From DASWRT01 sp036403035 (lineage in GTDB: Bacteria > Pseudomonadota > Alphaproteobacteria > ATCC43930 > CGMCC-115725): a DNA stretch of 30,356 nucleotides. The notes under the pieces were generated by a model. The model made no database searches and was not told where the DNA came from. It saw only the letters and a program-made list of their open reading frames with translations. Shown piece by piece: positions 23,879 to 30,356 of this stretch. The DNA lies in contig DASWRT010000482.1 in the NCBI GenBank assembly GCA_036403035.1, positions 1 to 30,356 on the forward strand. Reading direction: 5' to 3'. How positions within the stretch are numbered: the stretch's first letter is position 1; each line of letters starts with the position of its first letter. A program made the position numbers and the translations under genes.

Positions 23879-23958
23879 TGACGATCTCCTCACCCATGTT
23901 ATGCTGTCGATCGCCGTATCTAATGATCCGGCGAAGTCATGCAGCAGTCAAAATGGTC

Positions 23959-23984
23959 AACCTTATGCGGCGTTTCTCAGTTCC
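23959..23984 (-). promoter_or_regulatory. EcfG-type promoter, near match
   Basis: On the minus strand GGAAC (23984-23980), 17-bp spacer, GGTT (23962-23959): one mismatch to GGAAC-N16/17-CGTT. It would give a leader of about 70 nt before the Gly/Ser-rich secreted protein. Confidence 0.5.
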
Positions 23985-24056
23985 ACTCCGATCGGGTGCG
24001 CCACAAAGACAATAAAGGTGCGAACGTGCTGGTTGCGTGATTTCGATTCCACTTAT

Positions 24057-24078
24057 GAGCCGGAGAGGCGTCCGGCTC
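24057..24078. other. Hairpin in the divergent gap before cysK
   Basis: GAGCCGGA (24057-24064) and TCCGGCTC (24071-24078) form a perfect 8-bp stem with a 6-nt loop. It lies upstream of the cysK promoter match and has no T-tract on either strand. Role unknown. The rest of the 23985-24110 stretch shows nothing else. Confidence 0.35.
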
Positions 24079-24110
24079 CGCTGACTCCTGCATCCGATAG
24101 GACCAGCCGC

Positions 24111-24138
24111 TTGATCGTGCGTCGCGGCGGCTTATAGA
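24111..24138 (+). promoter_or_regulatory. Sigma70-like promoter of cysK
   Basis: TTGATC (24111-24116), 16-bp spacer, TATAGA (24133-24138), each with 4 of 6 consensus matches. It would start transcription about 40 nt before the cysK ATG. Confidence 0.4.
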
Positions 24139-24186
24139 CTCATGGAGTTCGCGCGACGTTGCGCGGAGCGGAACAGAGGCGACGGC

Positions 24187-25188
24187 ATGGATACGCGCGA
24201 CGGCTTCAGTGAATCGATCGGCAATACGCCGCTGATCCGTCTCCGCCGAGCCTCGGAGGAGACCGGCTGCACGATCCTGGGCAAAGCCGAGTTTCTCAAT
24301 CCCGGCGGCTCGGTGAAGGACCGCGCCGCCCTCTATATCGTTCGCGACGCCGAGGAGCGCGGCATGCTCCGGCCGGGCGGCGTCATCGTGGAGGGAACCG
24401 CAGGCAATACCGGCATCGGGCTCGTGCTCGTGGGCAACGCCCGCGGCTACCGGACCGTCATCGTCATGCCGGAGACGCAGAGCCAAGAGAAGAAGGACAT
24501 GCTCCGGCTTTGCGGCGCCGATCTCCACCTCGTCGCCGCGGCGCCCTACGCCAACCCGATGAATTACGTCCGCTACTCCGAGCGCCTCGCGGCAGAGATC
24601 GCGGCGGCCGAGCCGAACGGCGCGGTCTGGGCGAACCAGTTCGACAACGTCGCCAACCGGCGGGCGCACCACGAGACCACCGGTCCCGAAATCTGGCGGC
24701 AGACCGACGGCAAGGTAGACGCTTTCGTCAGCGCGATCGGAACGGGCGGCACGCTTGCGGGCGTCGCGTTCGCGCTGAAGGAGCGCAATCCCGCCGTCCG
24801 CGCGTACCTAGCCGACCCGATGGGCTCCGCGCTCTACAACTATTACGCGCATGGCGAGTTGAAGGCCGAGGGCAATTCGATCACAGAAGGGATCGGCAAC
24901 GGCCGGGTCACCCGGAACCTGGAGGGGTTCACGCCGGACGGAGAGTTCCGCGTCACCGACGAGGAGGCGCTACCGGTGCTGTTCGACCTGATCCGCCACG
25001 AGGGGCTGGTGCTCGGCGGATCAACCGGCATCAATGTCTGCGGCGCGATCAAGGTCGCGCGCGAGCTGGGACCCGGCCATACGATCGTCACCATTCTCTG
25101 CGACTACGGAACGCGCTATCAATCGAAGCTCTTCAATCCGGCGTTCCTCCGCGAGCGGAACCTGCCGGTCCCCGATTGGCTGGCGTAA
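24187..25188 (+). CDS. cysK: Cysteine synthase-like PLP enzyme
   Basis: 333 residues from ATG 24187 with GAGG upstream; an ATG at 24142 would add 15 Arg-rich residues not seen in the family. Fold-type II PLP enzyme that makes cysteine from O-acetylserine and sulfide. Landmarks: SIGNTPLIRL (about 10-19), the PLP Lys44 in NPGGSVKDRAA, the substrate loop EGTAGNTGIG (69-78), and the phosphate-binding GTGGT (185-189). GPEIW and GGSTGINV match the CysK group. The C-terminus YGTRYQSKLFNPAFLRERNLPVPDWL is the form seen in a slightly longer subgroup. Cystathionine beta-synthase-type activity cannot be excluded. It is followed 10 bp later by alaX and then sseA, a likely sulfur operon. Confidence 0.88.
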   Translation: MDTRDGFSESIGNTPLIRLRRASEETGCTILGKAEFLNPGGSVKDRAALYIVRDAEERGMLRPGGVIVEGTAGNTGIGLVLVGNARGYRTVIVMPETQSQEKKDMLRLCGADLHLVAAAPYANPMNYVRYSERLAAEIAAAEPNGAVWANQFDNVANRRAHHETTGPEIWRQTDGKVDAFVSAIGTGGTLAGVAFALKERNPAVRAYLADPMGSALYNYYAHGELKAEGNSITEGIGNGRVTRNLEGFTPDGEFRVTDEEALPVLFDLIRHEGLVLGGSTGINVCGAIKVARELGPGHTIVTILCDYGTRYQSKLFNPAFLRERNLPVPDWLA

Positions 25189-25198
25189 GCGAAAGCGA

Positions 25199-25912
25199 AT
25201 GGCGACCCTGATCTTCCGCGACGATCCCTATGCCCGGCGCTGCGATGCGACGGTCGTAAGTGCCGAACCGGGCGCGATACGGCTGGACCGCACGGTCTTC
25301 TATCCGACGGGCGGCGGCCAGCCGGGCGATACCGGCTGCCTCGTGCTGCCGGACGGGGCGACGCTGGCGATCGTCGATACCCGCAAGGGCGACGGCGGAC
25401 CCGACGACGTCGTGCACGTACCGGCGGCCGACGGCAAGCCCCTCCCCGCGCCGGGCACGGTGGTCAGCGCCGAGATCGACTGGGACCGGCGGCACCGGCT
25501 GATGCGGATGCATACCTGCCTTCACCTGCTCTGCGCCGTGGTGCCGGGTGCCGTGACCGGCGGTCAGGTCGGCGACGGCAAGGGCCGGCTCGATTTCGAC
25601 GTGCCGGGCGCGGCGCTCGACCGCGACGACATCGCCGCGAAGCTGAACGAGCTGATCCGGGCCGCCCATCCGGTGACGCCCCGCTGGATCACCGACGAGG
25701 AACTGGCCGCGCGGCCGGATCTGGTGCGCACGATGTCGGTGAAGCCGCCGACCGGTCATGGCCGCGTCCGCCTCCTCGACATCGCCGACGTCGACCTGCA
25801 GCCGTGCGGCGGCACGCATGTCCGCAACACCGCGGAGATCGGGCCGGTCGAGATCGGGAAGATCGAGAACAAGGGCAAGCAGAACCGGCGGGTCACGATC
25901 GGCTTCGCCTGA
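25199..25912 (+). CDS. Alanyl-tRNA editing protein (AlaX type)
   Basis: 237 residues from ATG 25199, 10 bp after cysK. Free-standing relative of the AlaRS editing domain; it removes Ser or Gly wrongly attached to tRNA-Ala. The N-terminal part has RTVFYPTGGGQPGD (31-44), typical of the longer AlaX-M type. The zinc site is complete: His105 and His109 (MHTCLHLL), Cys203 and His207 (QPCGGTHV). The end, GKIENKGKQNRRVTIGF, matches the family. It lacks the synthetase domains. Its place between cysteine synthase and mercaptopyruvate sulfurtransferase suggests co-expression with sulfur metabolism. Confidence 0.92.
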   Translation: MATLIFRDDPYARRCDATVVSAEPGAIRLDRTVFYPTGGGQPGDTGCLVLPDGATLAIVDTRKGDGGPDDVVHVPAADGKPLPAPGTVVSAEIDWDRRHRLMRMHTCLHLLCAVVPGAVTGGQVGDGKGRLDFDVPGAALDRDDIAAKLNELIRAAHPVTPRWITDEELAARPDLVRTMSVKPPTGHGRVRLLDIADVDLQPCGGTHVRNTAEIGPVEIGKIENKGKQNRRVTIGFA

Positions 25913-25990
25913 CGGCACAACTGCCGGCTGTCATCCGCCGGCCGGTCCGGTAAGCTGGCCACCGCAACGTCTATCCCAAGCTGAGAACCG

Positions 25991-26869
25991 ATGGCTGCTG
26001 AGAGCTACGCGAACCCCGATGCCCTGGTCTCGACCGAGTGGCTCGCCGCTCACCTCGCCGCGCCCGACGTGCGCGTCGTCGACGGAAGCTTCAAGCTGCC
26101 GGGCATCACGCCGACCGCGCGCGACGATTATCTCCGGCGCCATATCCCCGGCGCGGTCTTCTTCGACGTCGACGAGATCGCCGACGATGCGTCGCCGCTG
26201 CCGCACATGCTGCCGCGCCCGGAGAAGTTCGCGGCGCGGATGCGGAAGATGGGCCTCGGCGACGGCAACCGGATCATCGTCTACGACACGGCCGGCCTCG
26301 TCTCGGCGGCGCGCGTCTGGTGGATGTTCCGCGTCTTTGGGCATCGCGACGTCGCGATCCTCGACGGCGGCTTGCCGAAATGGCTGGCCGAAGGGCGGCC
26401 GGTCGACGATTTGACGCCGCTGCCGCGGGAGCGCCATTTCACGTCGCGGTTCGACGCGACGCTCGTGCGCAGCAAGGAGCAGATCGCGGAGAACCTGGGT
26501 ACGCGGCGCGAGCAGATCGTCGACGCCCGCGCCGCCAACCGGTTCGAAGGCAGCGTCGATGAGCCCCGGCCCGGGCTGCGCCGCGGGCATATTCCGGGCA
26601 GCCTCAACATCCCCCTCGACCGGCTGACCGATCCGCAGACGAAGACGGTGCGGCCGGCGGAAGATCTGCGCCGGCTGTTCGAAGAAGCCGGCGTCGATCT
26701 CGGCCGGCCGGTGGCGGCGACGTGCGGTTCCGGCGTCACCGCCTGCGGCCTCGCGTTCGGCCTCTACCTGCTCGGCCGCTCCAATGCCGCCGTCTATGAC
26801 GGATCGTGGTCGGAGTGGGGCCTGCCCGGCGACACGCCAGTCGAGACCGGGCCGGCAAAGGCACGCTGA
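25991..26869 (+). CDS. sseA: 3-mercaptopyruvate sulfurtransferase
   Basis: 292 residues from ATG 25991. Two rhodanese domains: an inactive N-terminal one (about 15-150, with HIPGAVFFDVDEIAD) and a catalytic C-terminal one (about 165-285, with GHIPGSLNIPLD). The active-site loop CGSGVTAC begins at Cys245. CGSG[VT] loops mark mercaptopyruvate sulfurtransferases, whereas thiosulfate rhodaneses carry CRKG-type loops. The enzyme moves sulfur from 3-mercaptopyruvate, a cysteine-breakdown product, to thiol acceptors or cyanide. It lies 78 bp after alaX. The gap holds a GCCGGC inverted repeat without a T-tract, so co-transcription is possible. Confidence 0.94.
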   Translation: MAAESYANPDALVSTEWLAAHLAAPDVRVVDGSFKLPGITPTARDDYLRRHIPGAVFFDVDEIADDASPLPHMLPRPEKFAARMRKMGLGDGNRIIVYDTAGLVSAARVWWMFRVFGHRDVAILDGGLPKWLAEGRPVDDLTPLPRERHFTSRFDATLVRSKEQIAENLGTRREQIVDARAANRFEGSVDEPRPGLRRGHIPGSLNIPLDRLTDPQTKTVRPAEDLRRLFEEAGVDLGRPVAATCGSGVTACGLAFGLYLLGRSNAAVYDGSWSEWGLPGDTPVETGPAKAR

Positions 26870-26922
26870 TCGAAAGATAGAAAAACTTACAGAATCCTGG
26901 CGTATTCGTTGCACACCGTTAC

Positions 26923-26948
26923 GGAACCCGGCGTAAATCCGGAATGTT
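26923..26948 (+). promoter_or_regulatory. EcfG-type promoter, near match
   Basis: GGAAC (26923-26927), 17-bp spacer, TGTT (26945-26948): one mismatch to GGAAC-N16/17-CGTT. It would start transcription about 35 nt before the entericidin-type gene. E. coli entericidin B is under the stationary-phase sigma factor RpoS, so stress control here would be the alphaproteobacterial counterpart. Confidence 0.5.
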
Positions 26949-26991
26949 CAAAGTGCGATCGTGCAACCTTTTCGCGCCAGGAGGGATCGAT

Positions 26992-27153
26992 ATGCGCAAG
27001 AATTTCGCGATGGTTCTGCTTACCCTGTTCATGCTGTCCGGCGCCGCGGCGCTACTGAGCGCTTGCAACACGACGGCAGGTCTCGGCGAAGACATGTCCG
27101 CGGCTGGCCACAGCATCACGGGCGCGGCCGACAACACGAAGCGCCGCCTCTGA
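26992..27153 (+). CDS. Entericidin A/B-family small lipoprotein
   Basis: 53 residues from ATG 26992, preceded by AGGAGG at 8-9 bp; an ATG at 26944 is in frame but lies on the promoter. Lipoprotein signal peptide MRKNFAMVLLTLFMLSGAAA with lipobox LSAC and the lipidated Cys at residue 25. The mature part NTTAGLGEDMSAAGHSITGAAD follows the ecnAB pattern (G-x-G-x-D-x-x-x-x-G). E. coli entericidins form a small antidote/toxin lipoprotein pair; alphaproteobacterial genomes usually carry single copies of unknown role. It is a single-gene unit between an EcfG-type promoter and a strong terminator. Confidence 0.88.
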   Translation: MRKNFAMVLLTLFMLSGAAALLSACNTTAGLGEDMSAAGHSITGAADNTKRRL

Positions 27154-27202
27154 TCTGAAGCGAAACGGCCGGACCGCCGCAGGAGGCGCGTCCGACCACC
27201 TC

Positions 27203-27233
27203 AAGCGGCGCCCGACGGGCGCCGCTTTGTGTT
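27203..27233 (+). terminator. Strong intrinsic terminator after the entericidin gene
   Basis: Eleven-base-pair perfect stem (27203-27213 / 27217-27227) with a 3-nt GAC loop, followed by TGTGTTT. It sits in the convergent gap between the lipoprotein gene and aapP and could partly serve both strands. Confidence 0.85.
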
Positions 27234-27266
27234 TCGGCTGGATGAGCCCGGCGAAAGACTCGGCCG

Positions 27267-28049
27267 TCAGTGGCCGAGTATCTGACCCAGGAAGGTCCGG
27301 GTGCGCTCGCTCTTCGGGTTCGAGAAGAACTCCTGCGGCGGAGCCCGTTCGACGATCTCGCCGCGATCCATGAAGATCACGGTGTCGGCGACCGAGCGGG
27401 CGAAGCCCATCTCGTGCGTCACGCAGACCATCGTCATGCCTTCTTCGGCAAGCGCGATCATCGTGTCCAGCACTTCCTTGACCATCTCGGGGTCCAGCGC
27501 GGAGGTGGGCTCGTCGAACAGCATGACTTGCGGCCGCATGCAGAGGGCACGCGCGATGGCGACGCGCTGCTGCTGCCCGCCCGAGAGCTGACCGGGATAC
27601 TTGCTCGCCTGCTCCGGGATGCGGACGCGCTCGAGGTAGTGCATCGCCACCTCCTCCGCCTCCTTCTTCGGCATCTTGCGGACCCAGATCGGCGCCAGCG
27701 TCAGGTTGTCCAAGACGGACAGGTGCGGGAACAGGTTGAACTGCTGGAACACCATGCCGACTTCGCGGCGGATCGCATCGATGTTCTTGACGTCCGAGGT
27801 CAGCTCGATCCCGTCGACGACGATCTGCCCCTTCTGGTGCTCCTCCAGCCGGTTGATGCAGCGGATCATCGTCGACTTGCCGGAGCCCGACGGGCCGCAG
27901 ACGACGACGCGCTCGCCCCGCACGACGTCGAGGTTGATGTCGCGCAGCACATGGAACTCGCCATACCATTTGTGCACGCTGCGCATCTCGATCATCGGAT
28001 GGGTAGACGCGGCGGCGGCCTGCGCCGATTTGCTTTGGGCGACGCTCAT
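27267..28049 (-). CDS. aapP: General L-amino acid ABC transporter ATPase
   Basis: 260 residues from ATG 28049. ATP-hydrolysing subunit of the polar amino-acid importer, on the inner face of the membrane. Walker A GPSGSGKST at 52-60, Q-loop FQQFNLFPHLSVLDN at 101-115, signature LSGGQQQR at 155-162, Walker B VMLFDEPTSALDPE, and the switch His in CVTHEMGFARSVAD. A ~20-residue Ala/Ser-rich N-terminal extension precedes the domain. Last gene of aapQMP, 14 bp after aapM. GlnQ-type ATPases are very similar; the linked long permeases make AapP the better name. Confidence 0.93.
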   Translation of the reverse strand: MSVAQSKSAQAAAASTHPMIEMRSVHKWYGEFHVLRDINLDVVRGERVVVCGPSGSGKSTMIRCINRLEEHQKGQIVVDGIELTSDVKNIDAIRREVGMVFQQFNLFPHLSVLDNLTLAPIWVRKMPKKEAEEVAMHYLERVRIPEQASKYPGQLSGGQQQRVAIARALCMRPQVMLFDEPTSALDPEMVKEVLDTMIALAEEGMTMVCVTHEMGFARSVADTVIFMDRGEIVERAPPQEFFSNPKSERTRTFLGQILGH

Positions 28050-28063
28050 CGATCGATCCCCGG

Positions 28064-29176
28064 TTAGCGGCGACGGCTCTTGTTGAGCTCGCGCTCTAGG
28101 TATTGGCTGTATTTCGACATGAAGAAGCAGAAGGTGAAATAGACCAGCGCCGCGAAAATGTATGTTTCGATGGCGAAGCCTCGCCAGTTCGGGTCCGTCA
28201 GCGCCGCGTTCGCCGTGTTGAGGACGTCGAACAGGCCGATGATGACCACCAGCGACGTGTCCTTGAAGAAGCCGATGAAGGTGTTGGCGAGCGGCGGTAT
28301 CACCATGCTGAGCGCCTGCGGCAGGATGATGCCCCGCATCTTCTGGGCATAGGACAGGCCGATCGCGTCCGCGGCCTCGTACTGCCCCTTCGGCACCGCC
28401 TGGAGCCCGCCGCGGATGACCTCCGCGAGATAGGCGGCCGCGAACAGGATGAAGGCGATCTGCGCCCGCAGCAGCTTGTCGAAATTGACGCCGCCCGGAA
28501 AAAACAGCGGCAGCATCACCGACGCCATGAACAGCACCGTGATCAGCGGAACGCCGCGGATCAGCTCGATGTAGCCGACGCAGAGCGAGCGGATGGCCGG
28601 CATGTCGGAGCGGCGGCCGAGCGCCAGCAGGATGGCGAGCGGGAAGCCGAACGCCATTCCGAACACCGCGAGGATCAGCGTCAGCGGCAAGCCGTTCCAC
28701 AAGCTCGTGTCGACATACGTCATGCCGAAGAAGCCGCCGAACATCAGCAGGAACACGAGCGCGATGCCGGCAGCCCAGGCCACCGCGAGCCAGCGGTTCC
28801 AGAAGCGCCGGTCGCAGCTTCCCAGGAGCAGCGCGACAAAGATCAGGACGACGATGAGCGGGCGCCACTGCTCGGCATAGGGGAAGCGGCCGAAAATGAT
28901 GAAGCGCGCCTTCTCCCTGATGAACGCCCAGCAGGCGCCGCTGGCAGCGCGGCATTCCTGGCCGCTCGTTGCCGAGACGTCGGCGTTCAGTACGGCCCAC
29001 GAGAACAGCGGCGGGACGAGGCGCACGATCGCAAAGAGCGCCAGCAGCGTGATGATCGTGTTGAAGACACTGTTGAACAGGTTGGCGCGCAGCCAGCCGA
29101 TCACTCCCAGCGTCGAGGCGGGCGGCTTCTCGGTCGGAGCCGTTGTCTCGATGCGGCCTTGCGTCAGGTCAGCCAT
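28064..29176 (-). CDS. aapM: General L-amino acid ABC permease AapM
   Basis: 370 residues from ATG 29176. Integral membrane subunit of the broad-range amino-acid importer. It is longer than GlnP-type permeases because of an N-terminal region with extra membrane segments (about 35-130) before the HisM-type core. The core opens with WNGLPLTLILAVFGMAFGFPLAILLALGRRS. The EAA loop that contacts the ATPase is EVIRGGLQAVPKGQYEAADAIGL. The end is SKYSQYLERELNKSRRR, typical of this group. The start is one base after the aapQ stop, so the two permeases are made together. Confidence 0.94.
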   Translation of the reverse strand: MADLTQGRIETTAPTEKPPASTLGVIGWLRANLFNSVFNTIITLLALFAIVRLVPPLFSWAVLNADVSATSGQECRAASGACWAFIREKARFIIFGRFPYAEQWRPLIVVLIFVALLLGSCDRRFWNRWLAVAWAAGIALVFLLMFGGFFGMTYVDTSLWNGLPLTLILAVFGMAFGFPLAILLALGRRSDMPAIRSLCVGYIELIRGVPLITVLFMASVMLPLFFPGGVNFDKLLRAQIAFILFAAAYLAEVIRGGLQAVPKGQYEAADAIGLSYAQKMRGIILPQALSMVIPPLANTFIGFFKDTSLVVIIGLFDVLNTANAALTDPNWRGFAIETYIFAALVYFTFCFFMSKYSQYLERELNKSRRR

Positions 29177-29177
29177 C

Positions 29178-30338
29178 TCAGCGTTCCACCAGCCGGACGT
29201 GGGAATTGTACCAGTTCATAAAGGCCGAGATCAGCAGGCTGATGAGCAGATAGACGCCCATGATGATCGCAATGCCTTCGATCGCCTGCCCGGTCTGGTT
29301 GATCGTCGTGTTGCCGACCGAGACCAGTTCGGGGAACCCGATCGCCACGGCAAGCGAGCTGTTCTTGGTCAGGTTGAGATACTGGCTGGTCATCGGCGGC
29401 ACGATGACGCGCAGCGCCTGCGGCAGGACGATGAGGCGAAGCGTCTGGCCGCGGGTCAGGCCGAGCGCCGAGGCGGCTTCGGTCTGTCCCCAGGAAACCG
29501 CGAGGATGCCGGCGCGGACGATCTCTGCGATGAAGGATGCGGTGTAGATCACCAGACCGAGCAGCAGGGCGGCGAATTCCGGCGAGAGCGTTTCGCCGCC
29601 GGCGAAATTGAAGCCCCTCAGTTCCGGCTTGTCGAGCGTGAGATTCGCGCCGGTGGCGAGGAACACGATGAGCGGAAGGCCGATGATGAGGCCGGTGGAG
29701 ACGATGCCGGTCGGGAACTGTCGTCCCGTCGCCATCTGGCGCCGCTTCGCCCAGCGGCCGATCACGACGCTCACGACGATACCGACGGCGAAGGCGACCC
29801 ACATCCATTCATGCGACGGATCGGGCGCCGGCACCGGAAACATGATGCCGCGATTGCTGACGAAGACGTTCGGGATCAGGTGCCACGCCTGCCGCGGGCC
29901 GGGCGCGTTCTCGTTGAGCAGCTTGTACCAGAAGAAGAGCTGCAGCAGCAGCGGGATGTTCCGGAAGAGTTCGACGTAGATCTGCGAAACCTTCCGGATC
30001 AGCCAGTTCGACGAGAGTCGGCAAATGCCGACCACCGTCCCTACGATCGTCGCGCATACGATGCCGATGACCGCGACATAGACCGTGTTGAGCAGGCCGA
30101 CCAGCAACGCCCGCCCGTACGTGTCCGCCGGCGAGAACGGGATCAGATGCTCGCCGATGCCGAATCCGGCCTCGCGGTCGAGGAAGCTGAACCCTGTCGC
30201 GATCGACTGCCGGTGCAGGTTATCCATCGTATTGCGGATGAGGTAGGCGGCGAGGCCGACCACGACCGCAACGACCAGGACCTGATAGAAAATCGCCCGC
30301 GCGTCGGGATTGTTCCAGATCGGAGGTCGCGACGGCAT
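29178..30338 (-). CDS. aapQ: General L-amino acid ABC permease AapQ
   Basis: 386 residues if ATG 30338 is used; a GTG precedes it at 30341 and the frame stays open to the right edge, so the true start may lie outside the window. No good ribosome-binding site precedes 30338. First permease of the Aap importer, forming a heterodimer with AapM. Features: an N-terminal helix (NPDARAIFYQVLVVAVVVGLAAYL), the ATGFSFLDREAGFGIGE periplasmic segment typical of AapQ, LVGLLNTVYVAVIGIVCATIVG, a large inserted loop around residues 150-240, and the EAA loop EIVRAGILAVSWGQTEAASALGL. The binding protein AapJ would be expected just beyond the edge. Confidence 0.92.
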   Translation of the reverse strand: MPSRPPIWNNPDARAIFYQVLVVAVVVGLAAYLIRNTMDNLHRQSIATGFSFLDREAGFGIGEHLIPFSPADTYGRALLVGLLNTVYVAVIGIVCATIVGTVVGICRLSSNWLIRKVSQIYVELFRNIPLLLQLFFWYKLLNENAPGPRQAWHLIPNVFVSNRGIMFPVPAPDPSHEWMWVAFAVGIVVSVVIGRWAKRRQMATGRQFPTGIVSTGLIIGLPLIVFLATGANLTLDKPELRGFNFAGGETLSPEFAALLLGLVIYTASFIAEIVRAGILAVSWGQTEAASALGLTRGQTLRLIVLPQALRVIVPPMTSQYLNLTKNSSLAVAIGFPELVSVGNTTINQTGQAIEGIAIIMGVYLLISLLISAFMNWYNSHVRLVER

Positions 30339-30356
30339 CACGACATCGCGCTTGCC

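Noticed and set aside
24057..24078. Hairpin considered as a terminator
   Set aside because: Neither strand has a T-tract after the stem, and no gene ends there; the flanking genes diverge.
26923..26991. ATG at 26944 as the start of the entericidin-type protein
   Set aside because: It overlaps the promoter-like element and would put 16 residues before a normal lipoprotein signal peptide. The ATG at 26992 has AGGAGG upstream.

Overview
The window is a gene-dense, high-GC stretch of an alphaproteobacterial chromosome. Evidence for that placement: the run dgt-argS-SPOR-scpA-(scpB), an aapQMP amino-acid importer, a SUF operon headed by an Rrf2-type regulator, an entericidin-type lipoprotein, and three promoter-like sites of the EcfG (general stress sigma factor) type. 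A SufU-type scaffold together with SufT in the suf operon is compatible with a Rhodospirillales-like lineage, but that is a guess. No tRNA, rRNA, CRISPR array, transposase or phage gene was seen.

Layout. 1-4639 (minus): dgt, argS, a SPOR-domain membrane protein, scpA and the first codons of scpB, chained by overlapping stop/start codons. 4708-6055 (plus): erpA with a sigma70-like promoter and terminator, then xth. 6084-10017 (minus): a PilZ protein, a lysine 2,3-aminomutase-like radical SAM enzyme whose 5' end carries an in-frame 99-bp palindromic repeat, ilvD, and a single-domain response regulator. 10202-16375 (minus): the operon sufR-sufB-sufC-sufD-sufS-sufU-sufT, behind a TTGACA promoter overlapping a dyad. 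16563-18618 (plus): a secreted VWA-like protein and an unrecognised single-span membrane protein. 18620-22346 (minus): a CLC chloride protein with two CBS domains, an AT-rich intergenic island, a hemolysin III-family protein, a response regulator behind a perfect EcfG-type promoter, and a 62-residue ORF. 22455-23878 (minus): a tail-anchored small protein, an ndh (NDH-2) pseudogene with its middle deleted, and a secreted Gly/Ser/Thr-rich protein. 24187-26869 (plus): cysK, alaX, sseA. 26992-27153 (plus): an entericidin-type lipoprotein. 27267-30338 (minus): aapP, aapM, aapQ; aapJ would lie beyond the right edge.

How the genes fit together. Much of the window concerns sulfur and iron-sulfur chemistry. 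The suf operon builds clusters, ErpA delivers them, and IlvD and the radical SAM enzyme consume them. CysK makes cysteine and SseA breaks down mercaptopyruvate. AlaX clears misacylated tRNA-Ala. A second theme is envelope and stress: three genes (response regulator, Gly/Ser-rich secreted protein, entericidin) each have a GGAAC-N16/17-nGTT element upstream.

The least ordinary items are the in-frame repeat insertion in the aminomutase gene, the ndh deletion remnant with a nonsense codon at its junction, the dyad at the suf promoter, the EcfG-type sites, the AT-rich island at 20620-20790, and the unrecognised membrane protein at 17368-18618. I found no clearly new multi-gene defence or mobile system.
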